Assembly (NCBI GenBank): GCA_008508345.1
Contig: QNGE01000895.1
Coordinates: forward strand, 62,001 to 126,000
Reading direction: 5' to 3'
DNA length: 64,000 nt
DNA from: Paragonimus westermani
Lineage: Eukaryota; Platyhelminthes; Trematoda; Plagiorchiida; Troglotrematidae
The stretch's first letter is position 1. Every line of letters begins with the position of its first letter. A program made the position numbers and the translations under genes. A model generated the notes under the pieces. The model was not told the origin of the DNA, made no database searches, and was given only the letters and a program-made list of their open reading frames with translations. Positions 34,280 through 46,601 of this stretch are shown piece by piece.

Positions 34280-35689
34280 CAGTTGGGAATGACAGTTTCC
34301 TTAGAAACGCATGGGCAAGTTTAATTACTAGGTAGCTTCAGACGAATAGGTCTGCTCATTAGTAAGTCTTTTGCTGAATACTGGTAGACTTCAACTTCGC
34401 AGATAACTTTCGAAAAGCAGTGCTTATGTGTACACGACAAGTGAGCAATCCAGGAAGATTTCTTTTATTAGTGGCTCGTTTTCCTCAAAACGGTCGTGTT
34501 CAGTGTGTATAACCACACTATGTGATAACGTGATAACTTTCAATGTGTGTGCACATCTGTTGGTAAACATCAGTTAAGCAATCATTCACTAAAGTTCAAT
34601 CCGAATGAAGTTCAATTTAACGTACTTTCCGATAAGCTTGGTACTAAAACAGTGTCAAAATTCTGTCACCTTTTGTTTATGCTGATGGTGTGTCATGCAT
34701 TTGTCAACCTGTCAATTGGTTATGAATCGGTTTATGTGAATGAACACTTTTTCCTCAATATAAAAGAATTATTCACAGAAGAATATCGCAACTTTACAAG
34801 TAATACTAGATTCAATATTCAATTTGTGTCTAGTTGGTCCATGTATGGTAACTCGAGTTGGACTAACCTACGAAACGTGAATTGAGCAACGCGATGTTTT
34901 CATGCTTCGAATAGTTCAGTCAGATTTTTTCGAAAGTATGAACCTGACCTGCATTTCCAGTAGAGAGAGCTCATCAGCGGTGTGTATGTTTCCAGCACCT
35001 ATGGTTCGACGTCGATTCGTGTTTATGTAAAGCTGGCTCTAAACCCATCACCAAGTATGTGACAGTAAAGGGATATCAGTCGAGATCGTCCATTATTTAC
35101 CAGTATAATCACGATAAAATCTGAATTCTGATTCACAGTTTTAGGTTGCTAAAAGATCTGAGAGACAAATGCAATAGAAACCGTTTGGATCTGGCTGGGT
35201 GGTTGTGGTCGGCAGATTGACTAAATTCACGCTTTAGAGTCATGCAGATTTTTACGTCAAAGAACGATGTTTTTTCAACGAATATTCACAAAGAGTTCCT
35301 TAACATTCAGTGGACCGTTTTGTCGTGATGTATAACTGGTCCACCAGATCGGATTCAACGGCCGTAATGAATTCACTGAAAGGCTTGAAGCCATTTATCC
35401 TAAGGGTGACACTTTAGGTGTTTTTCTTGTTTGCTGCCAACTCAGTTTGTCTGCATTGGGGCAATGTCGAGAGCAAGCTCGGCGTCCACCGCATACATTC
35501 CAATAATTTACTGCAAGTTCAAAACTTGAAAATGGAATTGATAAAAATGTGCTCTCACTATCTGCTTAGATTCGGGTTCCCAATATTATGCGTGTAAGAC
35601 ACGAACGTACAGCTTTTATTCACATTCCAAATGATTTATTGCACATGAGCTGGTTTGTAACCTCCAGGAATAACTCACTTCCATCACTG
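34280..35689. other. no gene recognised
   Basis: The open stretch at 34547-34885 (112 codons) lacks splice support. Nothing else seen. Confidence 0.3.
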
Positions 35690-37560
35690 GTATTTGAATA
35701 GTGTTTATAAATATGACCCGTTGTTATACTGACCGGCAAGTCGGTGTGAGTGAGAACATATGTGAAAATGATGGTTCAATTATCACCAGCCAGACGCGCC
35801 GACTTGACAGTTGGGCTGAATATTTTGAAAAAACAGTTCAGTCGGCCTCAACCAGATCATGTGCACGACGGGACTCGATTGGTCAGCTATTACATTCTAG
35901 ACGGTCCTTCGTTGAAAGCAGAATTAGTGATGGAGCTCAAGTTATTGGATGGTAATAAGGCTTCTGGACCACACCTCTTCTCTCCTTCTCTTTTCAAAAA
36001 TGGTGGAGTAAGGTTGCTATCAGAACTGACAAAAATTCTCCCGACGGTCTGAGAGACTGAAGAGGTGCCTCGTGATTGGTGTCTGTCAACAAACATTTCC
36101 GATTTAAAGAGGGGCTCGACGTCTACGTGACAACCACAGAGGCATCAGTTTGGTGCCCGTTTTGTCCAAGTTACTCACTGGCCTCATTTTACGTCGGTTC
36201 ACCAAGCCCAGAGAAAGTCAGATACGCGGAGAACAAGCAGGATTCACATCCAGTCGGGGGTGTTTTGGTCACATTTTTACCTTACGACGGATCTTGGAAC
36301 ATCGGCATTCATATAGGCAGCCGACGGTCGTGGTCTTTGTGGACCTGAGGGCTGCTTTCGATTCAGTTGCTCATAACGTTCTCTGGAGCTGTCTCCTTCG
36401 CAAGGGAGTACCAGAGAAATACGTGAACCTATAGGGATCATTGTACGCTAACTCTGCAAGCAAAGTGAGAGTTTATGGACAACTGTCTCGAGCGTTCATC
36501 ACTTCTAGTGGTGTTCGTCAGGGGTGTCCGATTTCCCCCTTCCTGTTCAATTTTGTTATGGACGACATTCTGGAGGGTGCGCTTCGTGAATCCAGTGGGC
36601 TTGGTGTTGAGCTTCTTCCTGGCGCTAGATTGACCGACCTGGAGTACGCGGACGACATTGTCTTACTTAGCCCCTCTGCCGAAGACATGCAGACCATGCT
36701 GAACAAGGTGAGTGACCGGGCTGGTTTGTATGGAATGCGCTTCGCACCTTCAAAGTGCAAAGTGCTGCTTCAAGACTGGGGCATTTCCACCCTTACTTTC
36801 TTCATTGCAGGTAATCCGTTTGAGACTGTGGACAGTTTCACGTACTTAGGTAGCACTATCTCGTCAGCCTGTAATATTGCTGATGAGATATCAGTGTGGA
36901 TAGCCAAGACACGAGTTGCCTTTTCCAAGCTGCGTCATCTGTGGCGTCGAAAAGACGTTCAGTTGTCACTGAAAGGATGGGTCTATAATGCCTGTGTGCG
37001 TTCCATTTTGCTGTATGGTTCTGAATGGTGGCCTGTTCGCAAGCATGGTATCAACAGGCTTGCTGTGTTTGACAATCGTTTTCTCCGCCACTTGGCCCAC
37101 ATTAATTGGACTGATCGCGTGAGCAAGGTGGCAGCTCGCCCGCGCGTATTCCGGAACGTTCGGGATGCGCGATCAATTGGTCAAGTAGTTACGTTGCACA
37201 GCTTGCGATGAGGGGTCACGTTCTCCGTAAGCCAGCTGAGCGTTTACCGTACTGGGCATTATATACTGAGGCTACCAACGTAGTCACGAAACATGAAGAC
37301 CCTGACTGCTCCATTGAACAAAGTGAGCAAGCACCGCCTGACTGAATGGGGTCCTCGTGATCACTCTAACCTCTGGTTAGAGATGCCATCCATTTCCAGT
37401 TCCATACCATCCCCAGTTCTTCCGGCTAGTCTTCTTTCAGTATTTGTCGACCTTCTTTCTAACGTTTCCTTTTAGGATATTCCACGTCGTTGTTGAGGTG
37501 AGCGGTGGCCCGAGCCACAGTAACTTTGGTTAGGCTCACGGCTGTTTTGATGATGATTAT
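35690..37560 (+). mobile_element. 5'-truncated, frame-broken RTE-type non-LTR retrotransposon
   Basis: Reverse transcriptase of a LINE. In order: a linker (RRLDSWAEYF, NKASGP), RT motif GFTSSRGCFGHIFTLRRILE, motif A VVFVDLRAAFDSV with its catalytic aspartate, motif B SSGVRQGCPISPFLFNF, motif C LEYADDIVLL, then FTYLGSTIS, and the C-terminal ILLYGSEWWPV, GHVLRKPAERLPYWAL and EWGPRDHSNLWLE blocks. The endonuclease domain is missing (5' truncation). Breaks: frameshifts near 35830, 36060-36150, 37205 and 37320, and stops at 36050 (TGA), 36432 (TAG) and 37209 (TGA). The longest intact piece is 36441-37211 (256 codons). A dead copy. The C-terminal blocks are those of the RTE-like elements abundant in flatworms; clade assignment is by memory of such motifs. 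Confidence 0.92.
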
Positions 37561-37566
37561 TATGAA
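37548..37566 (+). repeat. TGA/TTA-rich short tandem tail of the LINE
   Basis: TGATGATGATTATTATGAA directly follows the end of the LINE. Short trinucleotide-like tails in place of poly(A) are usual at the 3' ends of RTE elements, so this probably marks the insertion's 3' boundary. Confidence 0.6.
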
Positions 37567-39885
37567 TATGAAAGCAAATGAGCATATCGGAGACAAATCG
37601 TGACATTTCCGCTAAACAGGATTATACTGAAATGCTAGTGATGTTCAAACGACCGGTCTTTTGTTAAAAAATTCCGTGCTGATAAGAAAACTAATGCTCA
37701 CCAGACTGCGAGAATCGTTTTTTGCGCGTTGAGGACATGTTTTTACTTTGCATTCTATTTAGATGGTTATTAACATCAAATATATGACCTAAGCATTCAG
37801 AAAACATGACTGTTTTTCATATATCATCAAAACTCCACCTTCCTTGCTTCATAATCTGACGACAAAACTCAATAAACTTAGTTTGATACAAAGAACGTTG
37901 CACTAAAATTCATTTCAAACTTTGATTAACGTGCAGTTAATCTTCGAAATGGGTGACAAGTTCATGTGCTCCAAGAACAACCAAATATTCGCAAACCTAA
38001 ATCACACTATCATACTTCTGGTCGACCTAGAGGGATGTGAGTTGAAAAGAGAGACTGCAGGCCTTTGAATAGTAACTAAACCATCTGACCTAAATTATTC
38101 ATTCCAGAGATAACTGATTCCATAACATAATGATTCAAGTTTACAGCCATTCACTGAAATTGAAATTGATGTATTAGTATTCCGTACACAATTAGGACAC
38201 GGCGAACTTTGAGTAATTGTGTAATGCGAGCCGAACTCCATGTATTTTCTGGAAGACAACGAAAATCCAACTCACTTTTATTCCGTTCCTCATCAGGAAG
38301 AATCATTGGAATCTGGTTCTGATCCCTTAGTGAACTTGTTCACTGCCCATATTTTTGAGAGACAATTGCAGTCAGTCAAACAGGCCATGCCTGTCATAAA
38401 TGGCACCAAATCATAAAGGAAGCGACTAGGTTATCGTGTTATAACACAGTATTCAACTGCGATAATTTAACTGTGATAATTAGTGAGTTTGCTTGGTCAG
38501 CATGAAGTGAAACACAGTATCTTCCTGAGTATATCTATCGACCTCTTTGATCAGATGTTCCAGTAAAGTCGTTTGAGTTCACTTAAGTAAATTTGTAGAA
38601 CAACGTGCTCAGGGTTTTTAGTAAACAGTCAACACTGAGCAGCTGAGCTTCTGACAATGCCGATTCGATCGTACCTACTGTGTGATCGGTAATATGGTGC
38701 TTAAGTCGATCGCTTCACGGAGTGTCGTAATGTCATAAAACTGCGAAAGTGCTAGGGGTATGTACAGGTAAAGGTAATTCGCTGGTAGATAACTCGGCAC
38801 CACTTATTCCTTTCGAAAGATTTCGGGATGATATACGTTTGGCAGTTGATGTGTTTATTAAAATTATTTACTCTTGTAGGTCCTTTGCGTGTTGAAACTC
38901 TTCATCAAGCTGACAAGTGTATTATTATTATGATGTATTTCTGACATGAATTTGTTGTCTAATCGGAGATTCCTTGGAGAATCAACAATCAATAGGATAT
39001 ATTTATGGAGCGGGTAGGCATGCAAAGGCCCGATTCCTACACACCTGTTAACACTTCTCAGTAAAACGCATTGCATTCAAAGTAAGTGCAAACTAGATGA
39101 ACAGTTAGGATCTGTTAAAATAAGTTGGTTGTCGCATGTACGTTCTTGATAAACAACTCTCTCTTAAAGGTGGATCACCCATTTCTTTAAGTGTTTGTAT
39201 ATATACACGTCTTTAATTTACATTATTCGATTTCTCGAACACTTCTATCACCGGTAGCACTAAGCACAACTTCACTGAGTACTTTAATAGGTAAATTTAA
39301 TATTAAACGTTGTAAATCTCAGCTCGACTAGTCTTTGTTAGCTTACACTCGCCTAGGTTTTTCTTCGAACGAACTTCAGGGTCACTAGTTGAATTATTCC
39401 AGAAACTTCACACAACGCTGTAGAGATAACGAGTCAGTTCATATAACTTGATATTGGTGTTACTTAGAAGAATAAATAAGAGAATGCTTTTGGAAATATT
39501 CCCAACGCAGAGTAACGGGTGACTTTTAGGGGTAAGAATCAGAACTGTGCATACCACAGACGCTCAGTGTGCTTGAATCAAGGGAGTGGATGTGCGATAT
39601 TTCATCGGCAAATATGGTGTGCACATTTTTAATTGTTCTAACTTTTGCTGACATCTCTCAGTTACGGACCTACTTAGAAAAGAAATACTGTTGGCAAATT
39701 GTGGGATAATTTGATTTAAAGGGTTTTTTGAGTCCCTCAAGTTTCCTTGTTGATGTAATCCCAAGTGTATCGCAGACAAATTTTATCGACATTTACCCCT
39801 AGAAAACTCAGGAAGCAATATTGTCCGAGATTTTACTTTCGATAATCAGATTTGTCTGGCTTATAAAAAAATTATATTTTCTCAG
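37567..39885. other. no gene recognised
   Basis: Intron or intergenic upstream of gene C. A donor TACAG|GTAAAG near 38769 follows a very short possible coding start (ATG TAC AG, exit phase 2, matching gene C), too short to support. Confidence 0.3.
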
Positions 39886-40121
39886 TGAATTCAATTTGCC
39901 GCAGCGAATCCACATGACTTTCGGAATGTTGCCTTATGCTCATTGGGCAAAATTAGCCGACCAATCTTTTCAGTCCACTCCAGTGTTTCAAAGTAAATCA
40001 ATTTATCTTGCTCCGGATAAAATACTGTGCGCAAATTCCTCCCAGATTTTAGAGCTTAGACGGTTCTGTCGCTTGCCCTCTGAACGTCGCAAATCAGGTT
40101 ATGATGTAGAAAATATCGAAG
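39886..40121 (+). CDS. gene C candidate internal exon (236 nt)
   Basis: Acceptor TTATATTTTCTCAG, donor CGAAG|GTATCA. One frame, entered in phase 2 and left in phase 1, is open over 78 codons: for example RIHMTFGMLPYAHWAKLADQ, SKSIYLAPDKILCANSSQI and RRFCRLPSERRKSGYDVEN. An open stretch this long between two acceptable splice sites is unusual by chance. The next exon at 41024 continues in phase. Family not recognised. Confidence 0.45.
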
Positions 40122-41023
40122 GTATCATTTATATTTTATTGCATAATAATTTCATCACATACGTATGAATCTGTGTACGTAACTAAAGATGTGAAAGTAA
40201 TTTTTGTGCAGCAACCGTTGTAGTATTAATGCTGTGCATTTACTCTGTGTATAATTTTTGGGCGAGTTAAAAAAAATTTCAATCATGTATCTACTTTACT
40301 GCTATAAAACATCATACTGATATATAGTTGTAAGTTAACAAGTGAGCAGGAAAACCGCTCTAATGAAAGGCAAAAATGCGTCAGACATATTGTCTTCGAG
40401 CATAAAGCTACTAAACATACGAGTGCTCTTCCGTACTGAACATCTCCAGAAGCATCCAGAACTTAATCGCTATCAAGACTGAATATGAAATATCCATGAA
40501 TTTTCTGCTCAACTGTCTGTTGATGAGAATTTGTAATTTGCGAATATTTAGCAGGAAAAGGTTTTTGGACTGCGGTTTGAGTCAGTGATATTCCCTAAGA
40601 TTTACCATTATTTCTCTCGATGTATCGCTTTGATACTTTTTGTCACCGCAGAGTGATCATTCATGCAACATCTGATAAATACTCTGAAATTTCTACTACG
40701 CTAGTTTACCTCAATGAAGCCGAAATAAACAACGATTTCGCCTTTTTTTCGTGTAGAATGTAAAACTCCATTGCACTGTTGCAGGGGCTGTTTCATAATT
40801 TTTGTTGGTTTGTGCACATTAAACGGAGAGAGTGTCTGTCGGAAAATTTAGAACACTACGTCTTTGGTGCCTGGAACTAAATTAAAATTACATTTATATT
40901 TCTTCTGTCACAACAGCGCACGAATTTTTGATATCTTATATTGAGATGAGGAGACATTTTGATACGCTGACTGCTTTCCGTCGAATTATCTACCAAGTAC
41001 ATTGCAAACCTCATTTTTCTAAG
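40122..41023. other. putative gene C intron (902 nt)
   Basis: Starts GTATCA and ends CCTCATTTTTCTAAG. No repeat recognised. Confidence 0.4.
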
Positions 41024-41319
41024 CAATAACAAGGAAGGTGATAGGTTTATCTATAAGGAGCATCCAGAGAAACCAGTCCAAATGCCACGAAGTGTTTCAT
41101 GTTTATTTCAAAGTGGATTGTAAGGTTGACCGGTTTTACCAGGTTTGCATTTTTAGTCGCCTGAATTCAGATGTAGAGGACTGTACTGCACTACACCCTG
41201 AAAGTTTCAAGGGTACAGATTATGCTTTTCTCACTGATTTGGTTAGCGTTATCAGAGTTGCCATTCCCCATTTCAGTGTTTCCTGCAAACTCTGTGGAAG
41301 CTCAGCTAAGAAGTGGTAG
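41024..41319 (+). CDS. gene C candidate last exon (296 nt)
   Basis: After a good acceptor it continues gene C in phase 1 with 97 codons to TAG, including KCHEVFHVYFKVDCKVDRFY, NSDVEDCTALHPESFKGTD and SVSCKLCGSSAKKW. It has several cysteines, among them a C-x2-C at the end. An AATAAA lies 350 bases after the stop. With the previous exon this gives the last ~176 residues of a protein I cannot name. Confidence 0.45.
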
Positions 41320-41668
41320 GCTGACCTAAACAGTTTGTTGTACGCATGTCGCGATAACCATCGGAAGAAATACGGTGTAACTGATAGTTTCCTGTTGGCT
41401 TTCTCCCGTACGACTCAGGTGTTCTCGTTTAGTCCGTCCTTCTTACACATGAAACCGCACTTATTTAATTTTTGCGGTGAATCCAGTTAAGTAAGAGAGG
41501 TTACGTAGTTCGAACACGCTGTTGTATACAGCCTTAAAAGCCTCTGGATCCGCGTGAATGATTTGTTTTATACTATCGGTAACCCAGCTGTGGGGTATTT
41601 CATGCATGACGTATTCTTTTTGTCGGTACTGCGGTGGAGTAGAGTTTCGAAACACCTTGTCTTGCGCT

Positions 41669-41674
41669 AATAAA
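41669..41674 (+). terminator. AATAAA poly(A) signal, gene C
   Basis: Canonical hexamer 350 bases downstream of the gene C stop codon. Confidence 0.35.
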
Positions 41675-42552
41675 AATGGATTACCTTCTTTTGAAACACT
41701 GTGTGTGTAAGTTGTTTGTTGTGAAACCTTCTAAAGTGTGACTAAATTGTCACGTCCTCTAAATAACACACACATTTTGAAGGTGTTCGCTTTGAAACGT
41801 GTTGTACATTACCGGTTCATTAGCCCACAAATATTCTCAATTAACATACTTCCATTATAGATTCATAGGTGTGTTGGGTTTAACTATATTTAGCGGAGAA
41901 CTTTCCTGTCCGTTATCAGTCGAACAATCGTGTACGGTAATTAACATAACTCTTAACAAATATTGAGTTAAGGTGAGTTATAGAATTACTAGCCGGTTTA
42001 GCAGGATAAAGTAGAGATTATTTCCGATGGGTACACGCATGTGGCAACCCGTTAAGATGGAATTATATGGGGGGTTGGAAAGTCATCGTTGGTTTTGTTC
42101 TCTTTATGTGCTAGTCAAGTTCACATGAAATAGCGCGCCAAACTAACTGTGTACGAAAGGTTAGAAAGTGAGTTTTACTGTAAATATCTTTTAGCTGCGA
42201 GAAAAATATTTCTTCACAGTTGTCAGCGTGTTCAGTAATCTGCTTGAAAATACATCTTTGTTTGGTAAGAATGGTTTTAATAATGGGTGAGTTGCACAAT
42301 TTTAATGAAGCCATCGAAACAATGAGTACCTAGGTCAAGTAGCAGATATCTCTGGTGGTTGTATATCATGACCCCCGGTTCTCACTTTAACAATCTGAGA
42401 ATCTTCATCGACGTACGTGGACTGAATAGAAGCACTGGTCCCCTGTTACCCAATTACGCTGCTAAGCATCAGTGAAATCGTTGAAGTAAACAGAACCAAA
42501 ATTACTTTCTGGTATAATTGCTGTCGTTTGCTGTTGCACGAATGTGTAATAT
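41675..42552. other. no gene recognised
   Basis: Would be the intergenic gap between genes C and D. Nothing seen. Confidence 0.3.
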
Positions 42553-42578
42553 ATGCTGAATATATTTGGTTCCACTAG
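42553..42578 (+). CDS. gene D possible first coding exon (26 nt)
   Basis: ATG preceded in frame by a stop, reading MLNIFGST, then donor CTAG|GTAATT leaving phase 2, which is the phase needed by 43293-43408. Short enough that chance is a serious alternative; the real start may be elsewhere. Confidence 0.2.
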
Positions 42579-43292
42579 GTAATTTCGAACCGATGCTAAC
42601 TCCTTCATTTACTCTGCACTATTTATAGTGCTGCAGAGCAATTCGCTTTTACTCGAATAATATTTGAAACTGAAAACGGGTTATTACTCTGCAATCGAAT
42701 AATGTTTCACATTCGACTGAATAGCTGTACCTGTTAGTAGTCTCATTTGAACGAATTAACACTGGTTAGAAAATTTTTACTACTCAATATCCCGTCTTAC
42801 TTTGAGTCATTTCTGCTGGTCATTTTTGTTTAGAGATAATGAACCAGTTAGATGTGTAAAATTGGTACTATTTCGTCAAATGCAAGTTTGTCCAGTCTGT
42901 TGTTGCAATCAACAGGTATTCTTTTTGTTGTAAATATGTACCTTATGATTATTATTTAATATATGTACGTACAATTTTTACGTTGTTATTTGTAAGTAAC
43001 AGGAGAAATATGCTTTGAACGTCAGCACCCTAAACAGATGCATAATTTGAACGCAGTTTGTTTTGGAACATTAATTACGTTGTTGCTCAATCTAACAAGA
43101 AAGTGAAGATTTTGCCCAGCCTAAAAACAAACACGTCAACATTTTGTACTCTGCACGGTGTTAACCGAATCTGAGATGTTTACATAAGTAATCACAACGT
43201 GCCAGTTGCTCCTTTTGAGTGAACTCCATGGCGGTAATTATGTGCGTTGTTGTTCTCAACGAAACTGCGATTTCTGGCTTTCTAACCGTCAG
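42579..43292. other. putative gene D intron
   Basis: Nothing recognised; ends with acceptor TTTCTAACCGTCAG. Confidence 0.3.
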
Positions 43293-43408
43293 TGGAGGGA
43301 ATATTAATAGAAGTGACCCGCTTTTAACCAAAACACACTTGAAAGCAACTGAAGCTTTCCCGTTGCCCGTACTTGATTGTTGTATACTGCTGATTCCTGG
43401 AACGCGAG
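43293..43408 (+). CDS. gene D candidate exon (116 nt)
   Basis: Acceptor GGCTTTCTAACCGTCAG, excellent donor GCGAG|GTACGT. Entered in phase 2, left in phase 1, reading GGNINRSDPLLTKTHLKATE then AFPLPVLDCCILLIPGTR. The phase matches the next candidate at 46512. Function unknown. Confidence 0.36.
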
Positions 43409-46400
43409 GTACGTTACTTTTTCAGAATGAGAGGAAAGTAAATTTGGCAGAAAAATACTGGTCGCTTTTTCGATTTGTTGAAATGTGGATACGAACACAT
43501 CGGGCTAATATTTCTGTTTTAGCAGCGCCTATCAAACGTCACTTTGCATAGAACAAGATTATTTCTACTTTATTTCACTCCAAATCATAGATTCACTGTA
43601 ATTGGAGATTTATGACCTAGTTTGAATTGACTTCTCAAGATATTTCTTTGTTCACCTGTTGAGGTCTGTGGCCATTTCATCAGAGAACTTTTCAGATAGC
43701 TGTTCACACATGACACTTCACAGTACGATGTCTTGTTGAGTATGTCAGTACTTCATGCATTCAGTCGTGAGTATTGTTCACGTTGTTGCAAACCTTGCTT
43801 CCCAATATCCAAGATACTCGGTAGATCATCAACCTGAAGTTATTCCAGTTTCCAACATTTTTTAAATTCAACTTATTTACAACAGTGCGTCGAAATACAT
43901 ATATCAAGTATACGACTGGCCAGCATCTACGGTGATGACAGTTGCTGTTGTGGGTTGCCCGCTTTGAGCAGGATTTCGGAGGAGACTTGAAATTTGTTTA
44001 AAGGGCCCCCTAATATCTTAAGTATCGTGTATGCTTCAGACGCTTTGATACTGACTGTGTATGCGTTTCTTGTCTAACTTACTTCATGGGTTGGTTGGGG
44101 CGACCTTGGGGGGTAAACAGTTTCCAAGAAAATATTATTACATACGCACAAATGAGGTCCAGTTGTTGCCGGCAGTTCGACTGAGCAGGTTCCTGCACAT
44201 ATAATCGAGGGGTGTAGATGCCTGAACTGATATTGTCGGCAAAGTTGCCACGCACAAATGAAATCACTTTTTTGTTTCACATTGATGTGTTTGCTATGTT
44301 TTTAGTAACATTTCAAGCTTATTTTATTCTTGGAACAACAAGTATTCTAGAGAATAACCAGTTTACGCCTTGACGATTATTGACCACATTAAAAACCATC
44401 TTGTTTATCCAGTGAAATCTTAAGTATATCAAAACATTCTGACAACTCTAACGATGGTCCTCTGATTCGGCGGATAATACAATTTTCGGATTCGACACCT
44501 TCATGTTCAACCATAACGGATGAAGACTTCACTAGAGACAACTGCTTTAGTGGAAAAAATTACGTTTATCTACATTTTGCAAACTTAAGACGAAGCAAAA
44601 TACGAAATAAATGACCACCCTCTTGGCAGCAATATACATGGTCCAGTATTTCACGATTAAACACCGAATTCCTCTTAGGGTTCACAAATTTATTGGTGTT
44701 TTTCATCAGTATTAAAGTGCTAATTAGGCAGGATCTGGTGTGATCGCACATCTGCATGCGTAATTACGTTCAACCTTGACTTCCGAATGAGAATATATAA
44801 AAAAGGACAAGAACACAGTTACTTGTAAGAACTTTGTAGTTGAATCACAAGAAAGCCAGCGTAAGATGATATTTCCATTAGTCAATAAGATTGATACAAC
44901 AGATTTTGTACATTACAGTTGTTCCCTGAACGTTAGCAGTAGGTCTGCTATATTTATGACTGTCGTTATTATTGTAGATAACGTAAAAAGAACTCATTCT
45001 ATTTCATTTTTCTCGTACGCATGCCAACTGTAAGTGCGTTTAATACTTCTTTCGTTTTCGGTCTTCTTTGCATCACGTGTTCCATAACAACACGAAAAAT
45101 TTGCACACGGGAACGAATTCATTTTTCTTGGAAAGTTTACCAAGACTTAATTTACCACAAAACACAAGTTAACGGGAGTGTGGTCGATGGGAGGAGCTAA
45201 GTGAATGTTTTTTAACCAACATGGCCAATCATACTGACAACATCGTTTATGTGAATTCAACGTCTTTTTCATACGGTTTGTCCCATCCTTTACAAAAATG
45301 AGCGGCATTCTGTAAAGGGCAACAACAAACCCAATGTGTTATTTGGCGCAAAATAACATTTGTTTATAGTGAACGAACAAGCGTTGTGTTATTAAAAGCG
45401 GATTGTTTGAGTGTGTTAGATATTTTCTTATGTAAGTGACATGTTATAAATTTTGATTGAACAAATGGTAGTTACTTTCTTACGCTTGTCAAATATGCAG
45501 TTATGATGTGTCCTTCAACTATTGCTCATGTGAGTTTTGTCCGATTGTCTGAAAAAACCACGCCTTGATTGTTGGTGGAGCAATAAATTTATTTCGAGAT
45601 GAGTCAGGAACTCCTATAGATGCGGTAATAAATTCATCACCGAGCTGCGGGCGTATCACATTTTTGGCCAGTATGACAGTCGCTTTTTCATGGCAGTCGA
45701 ACGCTATGAGAGAAGCCGACTTTTGCACATGAGTGTAATTATCCTGTGTGCACCATCACTATATATCAACCTAATGTATGCAAATTTTACGCAAATCTCG
45801 GTGCATGTCCAGCGCATATATTTTGGTTCATGATGGTAGTTAACACGCACAATTTGATCAAGCAATATCAAAGTTATTTGACTTCTTCGGCTTAGATCAG
45901 TGTTATTTTGGAGTGACTATGTGGTCAGTGATCGCTTGTGTAAGTAATGCGTTATATTTGAAATAGTTCTCCTGTCTTGTCTGTAAATTCCATCTAGAAG
46001 TTAACTAGATTCTAAGTTAGAAACTTAAGCTTACTGTTAACTTGCCGGTTGCTTATTTCTAAACCCAGTCGTGACACATATCAACCAGCTTAAGATACAA
46101 TTTTCGTTCAACTTTAGATCATTGTCAAAAACACAAAGGTTAAAAAGGTTTGAGTGCACAATAGCTAATTTTCAACATGGTTAAGGTGTCTGAAAAAAAA
46201 ATGCCCGCATTAAGCATATTTACTTCACAACCAGTAAGTTAGGAGAATCGACGAGTACCGGCCTCGTCTGGGTTTACCTGAAATGCTATCATCCCCAATC
46301 AACGCACACAGTAATACCTTCTCCCTCACATGAATTGCACAGGAAGAACTGTAAATCGTCCCCCCACGTAAATATTTGCCAGATTGTCGCTTCAGAAAAT

Positions 46401-46511
46401 TTCCGTTTATCATGCAAACACAAAGATACATCGGCATACTTTCATGAATTGTCGGTTTTCGAAGTGTTTGTAGTTTTCCTTAAGTTAATGCAATTTACTT
46501 TTGTGTAATAG
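43409..46511. other. putative gene D intron
   Basis: About 3.1 kb. A minus-strand open stretch at 45519-45728 (70 codons, protein-like composition) lies antisense within it without clear splice sites. No repeats recognised. Confidence 0.3.
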
Positions 46512-46601
46512 TGGACCCACATATAAAAAACCACGAGGGTCTTTTGCGCTTTTGTTACCAATGTGAAATTGTTTTCACCTCACATGGATCAAAGCTTACA
46601 G
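46512..46601 (+). CDS. gene D candidate exon (90 nt, phase 1-1), zinc-finger-like
   Basis: Acceptor TTTACTTTTGTGTAATAG, good donor TTACAG|GTATGG. Two of three frames are closed; the open one reads DPHIKNHEGLL then RFCYQCEIVFTSHGSKLT. The C-x2-C-x3-F spacing followed by a hydrophobic residue resembles the first half of a C2H2 zinc finger, although the F-to-L distance is one residue long and the histidine pair is not seen in the joined product. Phase 1-1, compatible with both neighbours. Confidence 0.38.

Noticed and set aside
34547..34885. 112-codon plus-strand frame
   Set aside because: No good acceptor or donor and no domain; treated as chance.
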